DNA of 64,000 nucleotides from Zea mays. Taxonomy: Eukaryota > Streptophyta > Magnoliopsida > Poales > Poaceae. The notes under the pieces were generated by a model that was not told where the DNA came from, made no database searches, and saw nothing but the letters and a program-made list of their open reading frames with translations. Made by a program: the position numbers and the translations under genes. The stretch lies in the NCBI RefSeq assembly GCF_902167145.1, contig NC_050097.1, positions 48,096,095-48,160,094 of the forward strand. The letters are read 5' to 3'. This document shows positions 57,281 through 64,000 of this stretch, in pieces; position 1 is the stretch's first letter; every line of letters starts with the position of its first letter.

Positions 57281-58133
57281 ATGGCTCGACTTAGACACAC
57301 TGCACGAAAGTCCGTCATCCCCTTCTTACCCTCCCGCCTTGCTGAGCGTCCGCTTCGCCGTCCCGTGGCCGGACAGTCCAGCCACTTGGAGAGACTGCAC
57401 CACCGCCTGCATGAGGAGCAGGAACGTCGACGATAGCTCGAGCCACGACACCGACTTCTCTGCTAACCATGAGCCGGAAGGATGGGTTGCTCGACCCATC
57501 ACTCGTGACGCTGCTCGCGGGTGTCACTTCCACGATGCGCTCGACACCCTGCTACGTCGGGCACTTAACCGGCATACTTGGTCCATCGAGTATCGCTGTG
57601 TGGTCTACCAGCATAGTCGCGGGGTCTACCCGGACCGCTGGGAGGCAACCTGCTTGGTGCGCCGCCCGGAGAACAGTCTCCAGGGTGCGGAGGCCTGCTC
57701 AGAGCACTATTCTATCTCTGAGCGGGACTCAGCTGAGGCAGCCATGCAAGATGCTGCACGGCGTGCGCTTTCGCACTACTGCTCGGTTTTTGGTGGGGTA
57801 GCTGACGGCCTTGACCTGAAGTATTACCCCCGCCGTCCATCTGGCAGCACAGGAGGCGTGATTGTCTCACCTGTTGGTGAGGGCAATCCTAGGTTGAGCA
57901 GCACAGTCAACCTAGCCGCCGTGCTAAACACGGAGCTGGACCATGCACTAGACGAGCTGAGTAGGGCTCGTGCTGAGATCGCCCTGCTGCGGGCTGAGCG
58001 CGCGGAACGTCGTCACCTGAATGGTGGTTCCCCCGCTCCCGTCGGGACTCAACACCCGTACCGCTCACCTCGGCGTGGACACCAGTCTTATGGCAATCCC
58101 GACTGCAAGACCAAGATAACTCTAGAACCATAG
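57281..58133 (+). pseudogene. Accessory ORF of B: histone H3-like N-terminus, dsRBD-like segment, coiled coil; frameshifted
   Basis: ATG at 57281 directly follows an acceptor-like TCTTTTGTAG. The product starts MARLRHTARKS, identical to histone H3 at eight of the first eleven positions including ARKS around K9. This phase stops at 57434-57436. The homologous continuation is open in the next phase to TAG at 58131-58133, so a single small indel near 57425-57440 probably broke a ~284-residue protein. The body (about 57570-57785) reads as strands SIEYRCVV and WEATCLV plus a helix AARRALSHYC, like a dsRNA-binding fold. VADGLDLKYYP and a coiled coil (~57930-58015) follow. It shares position and layout with the ORF of element A. 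Function is unknown; the relation to H3 may be mimicry or chance. Confidence 0.6.
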
Positions 58134-58536
58134 CTCGTTAGAGTTGGATCTTGTAATTAATACGAAATACATACGTAGAAGCTACAGTCTTAGCGTTAGT
58201 CTCGGTCTTAGTTAGTCTTAGTTAGACAGGGTAGTTTGCTATATCCTGTGCATCTATGTTTGTCATGATGAACTATGTTTGGTTTGGATCTTTGTAATGA
58301 CTGTCACCAGAGTGTGGGTACCCCCTGCATTTTGGTTTACCTATTATGTTAATGGAGTTAGTTATATAGTTGGGAAACCTTTTATTCCACTTTCCTCTTT
58401 ATCTGAGAAGCTGTGTGGTCTGTGTTGGAGATCAGTGAAGATGCTCACCTGTTCAGTGCTGTTGAAGAATTCCATACTCTTTTCTTATGCTGCAAGATTT
58501 GCCAGATCAGTTCTGATGTGAGGTTGCATTCTGCAG
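58134..58536 (+). other. Spacer between accessory ORF and gag in B
   Basis: No ORF. It ends GCATTCTGCAG immediately before the gag ATG, an acceptor-like sequence. Confidence 0.6.
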
Positions 58537-59640
58537 ATGTCAGAGAACAGGCGCAGAGGAGGAAGGCGTGCTCAGCAGGAGCGAGCCGCTCAACAGGAAG
58601 AGGTGCCCCAGCAACAGCACCTGCCGCCCCCGCCCCCGATGTCCATCGAGCAGATGTTTCTGATGCAGACTCAGGCAGTTCAAGCCATCGGTCAGACGTT
58701 GGCCGCCATTCAGCAGCAGCAGCAGCAACAGCAGCAGGCCCCACCTCAGCCTCAGATGCCTCAGATGCCTAGAGACAAGCGTGCTGAATTTATGAGAGGT
58801 CATCCACCAACGTTCGCTCGTTCTTCTGACCCCATGGATGCTGAAGACTGGCTGCGCACTGTGGAGCGGCAGTTGCATACCGCTCAGTGCGATGACAGGG
58901 AGAAAGTCTTGTATGGTCCCCGTCTGTTGAGAGGAGCAGCTCAGTCATGGTGGGAGTCTTACCTCGCCACCCATGCCCACCCTGACGCCATCACCTGGGA
59001 AGAGTTCAGAGGTAGCTTTCGTCAGTACCATGTTCCTGCAGGTCTGATGACAGTGAAGAAGGAGGAGTTCCTGGCCCTCAAGCAAGGGCCATTGTCTGTC
59101 AGTGAGTACCGGGACAGGTTTCTGCAATTGTCTTGCTATGCTCCTGAAGATGTCAACACTGACGCCAAGCGACAGTACCGTTTCCTGAGAGGCTTGGTTG
59201 ACCCTCTGCAGTACCAACTGATGAATCATACCTTCCCGACATTTCAGCACCTGATTGACAGAGCAATCATGACAGAGAGGAAGCGTAAGGAGATGGAGGA
59301 TCGTAAGCGCAAGATCAGTGGACCCCAGCCTGGAAGCAGCAATCGTCCTCGTTTCTCAGGCAATCAACCTCAGCAGTTCAGGCAGAACCAGCGTCCACCT
59401 CAGCAGCAGCAGCAATTCCAAAGGCAGTATCCTCAGCATCAGTAACAGAACCGTCAGAGCAATCAGTCAGGAGGTCAGTTTTAGAGGCAGAATCAGCAGG
59501 CACCTCGTCTTCCTGCCCCAGCAACCCAGCAGAACAGTCAGGCAGCACCAGCTCAGGTTGGAAACAGAGCATGTTTCCACTGTGGAGAGCAAGGCCATTG
59601 GGTGATGCAATGTCCGAAGAAGGCAGCCCAGCAGCAGTCA
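58537..59640 (+). pseudogene. gag: Gag of element B, two premature stops
   Basis: ATG at 58537 starts a Gln-rich N-terminus, then a Retrotrans_gag domain (about residues 85-240: DPMDAEDWLRTVERQLHT, ARLLRGAAQSWWESY-type core, GPLSVSEYRDRFLQLSCY). The frame stops at TAA 59443-59445 and TAG 59482-59484. The same phase continues through a CCHC knuckle ([14 protein letters not shown], 59572-59613) into pol, so gag and pol were one open frame. Both stops lie in a Gln-rich segment and look like CAA/CAG to TAA/TAG. Confidence 0.88.
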
Positions 59641-62600
59641 GGCCCCAATGCCCCAGCAAAGCAGAATGTGCCTCAGCCTGGAGCAGGCAACTGCTCTCGG
59701 CCGCGCTACAATCATGGGAGACTGAACCACTTGGAGGCTGAAGCAGTTCAGGAGACCCCCGGCATGATAGTAGGTATGTTCCCAGTCGACTCCCATACTG
59801 CAGAAGTGTTATTTGATACTGGAGCAACGCATTCTTTCATTACTGCATCATGGGTAGAAGCACATAATCTTCCAATTACTACCATGTCAACCCCCATTCA
59901 AATTGACTCAGTCGGTGGTAGAATTCGAGCTGATAGCATTTGTTTGAATATAAGTGTGAAAATAAGGGGGATAGCGTTTCCCGCCAACCTCATAGTAATG
60001 GGTACTCAGGGAATAGATGTCATCCTAGGGATGAATTGGCTAGATAAGTATCAGGCAGTTATCATTTGTGATAAGAGGACAATCAAGTTGGTGTCTCCAC
60101 TAGGAGAGGAAGTGGTGACCGAGTTAGTCCCGCCTGAGCCAAAGAAAGGAAGTTGTTATCAGATAGCTGTCGATAGCAGTGAAGCAGACCCAATTGAGAG
60201 TATCAAGGTTGTGTCCGAGTTCCCAGATGTGTTTCCAAAGGACTTACCGGGTATGCCACCAGAGCGGAAAGTTGAGTTTGCCATAGAGCTTCTTCCTGGA
60301 ACCGCCCCTATCTTCAAGAGAGCTTACAGAATATCTGGACCAGAGTTGGTTGAACTTAAGAAGCAAATTGATGAGCTGTCAGAGAAAGGTTACATTCGGC
60401 CAAGCACCTTGCCTTGGGCCGCCCCTGTCCTATTTGTGGAGAAGAAAGATGGCACCAAGAGGATGTGCATCGATTACCGAGCTCTGAATGAAGTCACGAT
60501 CAAGAACAAGTATCCCTTGCCCAGAATAGAAGATCTGTTCGACCAGTTGAGAGGAGCCAGTGTGTTCTCCAAGATTGATCTGAGGTCAGGTTATCATCAG
60601 CTCAGGATCCGACCTTCGGACATTCCGAAGACGACATTCATTACCAAGTATGGTTTGTATGAGTTCACGGTGATGTCCTTTGGTTTGACCAATGCGCCAA
60701 CGTTCTTCATGAACTTGATGAACAGTGTATTCATGGATTACCTTGATAAGTTTGTGGTGGTATTCATTGATGACATTCTGATTTATTCTCAAAGCGAAGA
60801 AGAGCACGCAGATCATTTGAAGATGGTATTGCAGAGATTACGAGAGCACCAGTTGTATGCAAAGTTGAGCAAGTGTGAGTTCTGGATCAGTGAAGTCCTG
60901 TTCTTGGGTCACATAATCAACAAAGAAGGATTGGCTGTGGATCCGAAGAAAGTGGCAGACATTTTGAACTGGAAAGCGCCAACAGATGCTCGAGGAATCA
61001 AGAGTTTCATTGGAATGGCCGGATATTATCGGCGATTCATTGAAGGGTTTTTGAAGATTGCGAAACCAATGACAACGTTGCTAGGCAACAAAGTTGAGTT
61101 CAAGTGGACCCAGAAATGTCAAGAAGCCTTTGAAGCGCTGAAAGAGAAGTTGACTACAGCGCCTGTCCTAGTCTTGCCTGATGTGCACAAGCCCTTCTCG
61201 GTGTATTGCGATGCTTGTTACACAAGTTTGGGATGTGTGTTGATGCAAGAGGGAAGAGTTGTGGCTTACTCGTCCCGACAGCTGAAGGTTCATGAGAAGA
61301 ATTACCCAATCCATGACCTAGAGTTGGCAGCAGTGGTTCACGCACTGAAGACATGGAGGCACTATCTGTATGGACAGAAATGCGATGTTTACACAGACCA
61401 CAAGAGTCTGAAGTACATATTCACTCAGTCAGAGTTGAACATGAGGCAACGAAGATGGTTAGAGTTGATCAAAGATTATGAGTTGGAGATTCATTACCAT
61501 CCAGGCAAAGCAAACGTAGTGGCAGATGCTTTGAGCAGAAAGAGTCAAGTCAATCTGATGGTCGCTCGTCCGATGCCCTATGAGTTGGCCAAAGAGTTCG
61601 ACAGGTTGAGTCTCGGATTTCTGAACAATTCGCGAGGAGTCACAGTTGAGTTGGAACCTACCTTAGAGCGCGAAATCAAAGAAGCGCAGAAGAATGATGA
61701 GAAGATCAGTGAGATCCGGCGACTGATTCTAGATGGCAGAGGCAAAGATTTTCGAGAAGATGCAGAAGGCGTGATATGGTTCAAAGACCGCTTGTGTGTT
61801 CCCAATGTCCAGTCCATTCGGGAGTTGGTTCTCAAGGAAGCTCATGAGACGGCCTATTCGATTCACACTGGCAGTGAGAAGATGTATCAGGATCTGAAGA
61901 AGAAATTCTGGTGGTACGGAATGAAGAGGGAAATCGCAGAGCATGTGGCTATGTGCGATAGTTGCCGAAGAATTAAGGCAGAGCACCAGAGACCTGCTGG
62001 ATTGTTGCAACCGTTGCAGATCCCTCAGTGGAAATGGGATGAAATTGGTATGGATTTCATAGTCGGATTGCCTCGCACTCGAGCCGGCTACGATTCCATT
62101 TGGGTAGTGGTGGACCGCTTGACCAAGTCAGCCCACTTCATACCTGTCAAGACCAACTACAGCAGTGCAGTATTGGCAGAATTGTATATGTCTCGGATCG
62201 TTTGCCTTCATGGTGTGCCAAAGAAGATAGTGTCAGACAGAGGAACATAGTTCACCTCTCATTTCTGGCGGCAGTTGCATGAAGCTTTGGGCACGCATCT
62301 GAATTTCAGTTCAGCTTATCATCCGCAGACAGATGGCCAGACCGAAAGGACCAACCAAATTCTTGAAGACATGTTGAGAGCCTGTGCGTTGCAAGATCAG
62401 TCCGGATGGGATAAGAGATTGCCTTATGCAGAGTTTTCCTATAACAACAGTTACCAGGCCAGTTTGAAGATGTCACCATTTCAGGCGCTCTACGGAAGGA
62501 GTTGCAGAACTCCGTTGCAATGGGATCAGCCTGGAGAAAAGCAGGTGTTTGGGCCAGACATTTTGCTTGAAGCCGAAGAGAACATCAAGATGGTCCGAGA

Positions 62601-63099
62601 GAATCTGAAGATAGCGCAGTCAAGACAGCGAAGCTATGCAGACACAAGGAGAAGAGAGCTGAGTTTCGAAGTCGGAGACTTTGTCTATCTGAAAGTGTCA
62701 CCGATCAGAGGAGTCAAGAGGTTCGGAGTCAAAGGCAAGCTAGCACCCCGCTACATTGGTCCGTACCAAATCCTCTCAAGACGTGGAGAAGTTGCCTATC
62801 AGCTCAGTCTGCCCGAGAATTTGTCTGCAGTGCATGATGTCTTTCATGTGTCTCAGTTGAAGAAGTGCTTGCGTGTGCCAGAGGAGCAGTTGCCAGTGGA
62901 AGGTCTTGAAGTCCAGGAGGACTTGACCTACATTGAGAAGCCAGTGCAGATCCTTGAGGTTGCAGACAGAGTCACCCGAAGGAAGACCATCAGAATGTGC
63001 AAAGTCAGATGGAATCATCACTCTGAGGAAGAAGCAACCTGGGAGCGTGAAGATGATCTGATGGCCAAATACCCTGAGCTCTTTGCTAGCCAACCCTGA
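59641..63099 (+). pseudogene. pol: Pol of element B: protease, RT, RNase H, integrase, chromodomain; one premature stop
   Basis: In the gag phase to TGA at 63097-63099. Protease DTGATHSF (59815). [15 protein letters not shown] and the catalytic FIDD (60763-60774). RNase [16 protein letters not shown] and [18 protein letters not shown] helix. Integrase: HHCC ([12 protein letters not shown]), D in [10 protein letters not shown] in SDRGT, E in GQTERTNQ. A TAG at 62248-62250 sits within the integrase core where Gln is expected. A chromodomain (about 62935-63090: VQILEVADRVTRRKTI, KVRWNHHSEEEATWE) closes the protein; such domains direct chromovirus integration toward methylated H3K9. Otherwise the frame is uninterrupted, so inactivation is recent. 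Confidence 0.9.
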
Positions 63100-63118
63100 A
63101 TCTTGAGGGCGAGATTCT

Positions 63119-63135
63119 TTTAAGGGGGATAGGTT
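63119..63135 (+). other. Polypurine tract of B
   Basis: TTTTAAGGGGGATAGGTT directly precedes the 3' LTR; nearly the same as TTTTAAGTGGGGTAGATT before the 3' LTR of element A. Confidence 0.88.
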
Positions 63136-64000
63136 TGTAACGCCCCGAATTTCGAGTTGAATTTTTTCTTTCTATATCGCTCGCTAAATTCGGGCGTTAC
63201 CTCCCTTTCCCATTTCTTTTCGCAAAAACCCCACCTATTTCCAAAACTATAGCGGGGTTCGGCTTGGAATTCCCGCATAAAGCAAAACCTTAAAATACTT
63301 TATGTTGTTTGATGCATCATGCCGAACCATGCGTTCTTTCGATTTGCTTAAAAATGTAAGTGCATTCATCCAGGAAAAACGGATTTCGAAAAGGAGAAAA
63401 CCTTTTTTTCTTTTTCTTTTTTTTCCTTCTCTCTCCCGCGCCGTGGGCCGCCCCGGCCGACCCAGCCGCCCCCCGCGCGCCCCCTTTGGGCCCAGCTGGC
63501 CTAGCCGCCCCCTCCCTTTCCCCCCCCCCCCAAATCCCTCTCTCTCCCTCCCATTCTCCCTCTCCCCCACCCCAGCCGCCACACCTGCCCTAGCCGCCGC
63601 CCCTGCTCATCGCTGGTTCGGCCGCCCCGTCCCCGTCCCCGGTGAGGTCCCCCTCCCCCTCTCCTCCCTCTCCCATCTCCCCTCCTCTCCCCCTGCCCGG
63701 CTCGGCCACCGCCGCTCGGCCGCCCGCCCGCCCCGGCTCGGCCACCAGTTCGGCTGCCGCCTCGGCCGGCCCAGCCCCCCCCCCCCCCCCCGCCGGTTCG
63801 ACCGCCCCTGCGCGCCCAGCTCGGCCGCCCCCTGCCCTAGCTCGGCCGCCCGCCGCCGGCTTGTCCGCCCCCGTCCCTACCCCTGGCCGGTTCAACCGCC
63901 CTCTGGCCGGTTCAACCGCCCCTTTTTATTTTATTTTATTTTCTTTTATTATTGTTATTTATTTTATTCTGGGCAAGCTAATCACCGTTCATGTTAATGA
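63136..64000 (+). repeat. 3' LTR of B (first 865 bp)
   Basis: Matches 40779-41700 with about 15 substitutions plus C-tract and GCCCCCGC-repeat length differences. It runs off the window, so the 3' target duplication (expected CTTAC from 40774-40778) cannot be checked. Confidence 0.93.

Larger units (their letters stand above)
40779..64000 (+). mobile_element. Element B: Tekay-like chromovirus (Gypsy), 5' LTR split by Huck, 3' LTR cut by window
   Basis: LTRs start TGTAACGCCCCGAATTTCGAG at 40779 and 63136. The 5' LTR is 40779-41872 plus 55457-57020 (~2.66 kb). Between the LTRs are a Met-type primer-binding site, an accessory ORF, gag, pol with the Gypsy order protease-RT-RNase H-integrase, and a C-terminal chromodomain, which defines chromoviruses; the long LTRs fit Tekay/Del. 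The visible LTR overlap differs by roughly 1.7% by eye. It is inserted in element F. Coding capacity is broken by one frameshift and three stops. Confidence 0.85.

Noticed and set aside
13569..62250. Reassigned stop codons (alternative genetic code)
   Set aside because: Intact frames nearby (RPN6, Copia gag and Huck pol) terminate normally and the stops fall only in decaying elements; mutation is simpler.

Overview
The window is repeat-dense grass nuclear DNA. The element families, an Au-like SINE and paired CACCGGACTGTCCGGTG palindromes point to maize (Zea mays) or a close Zea relative. About 50 of the 64 kb is LTR retrotransposon arranged in two nests on either side of a gene island of roughly 10 kb. 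Family names are by recognition. Element letters (A, B, D, E, F, X) are labels used only here.

Left nest (1-26286), from inside out: a young, apparently intact Sirevirus-type Copia element (1-8843, first ~72 bp of its 5' LTR outside the window) sits in a Gypsy LTR fragment X (8844-11076). X interrupts the 5' LTR of element A (11077-19331), a non-autonomous Gypsy element with one accessory ORF and no gag or pol. A interrupts the integrase frame of a Tat-lineage Gypsy element D (19332-25599), which carries a spliced antisense gene with a 'putative gypsy type transposon' domain. D abuts a Tekay-like LTR remnant E (25600-26286).

Gene island (26287-36770): a frameshifted LEA_2/NHL-type gene fragment lies inside a repeat-flanked block (27500-29700). 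The only intact host gene is RPN6 (26S proteasome lid subunit, minus strand, 30345-31625). It has an inferred 4.8-kb 5'UTR intron holding an Au-like SINE, small non-autonomous elements and tandem duplications. A Copia-type LTR lies just upstream of the RPN6 promoter in the same orientation.

Right nest (36771-64000): the minus-strand Copia-type element F (LTR 36771-37039, non-coding interior to 40778) is interrupted by a Tekay-like chromovirus B (40779 to beyond 64000). The 5' LTR of B is split by a complete Huck-like element (41873-55451) with a perfect 5-bp target duplication, ATTAG. B encodes an accessory ORF, gag, and pol ending in a chromodomain.

The most interesting signal is the accessory ORF placed between primer-binding site and gag in A and B. 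Both versions appear to share a dsRNA-binding-domain-like alpha/beta segment followed by a coiled coil. In B the protein starts MARLRHTARKS, matching the histone H3 N-terminus in register around K9 (ARKS), in an element whose integrase carries a chromodomain. This is inference from reading the sequence and needs profile and structure checks. A second window-wide pattern is that eight premature stops in four elements all look like Gln-to-stop changes, as expected from deamination of methylated cytosine in CAG.
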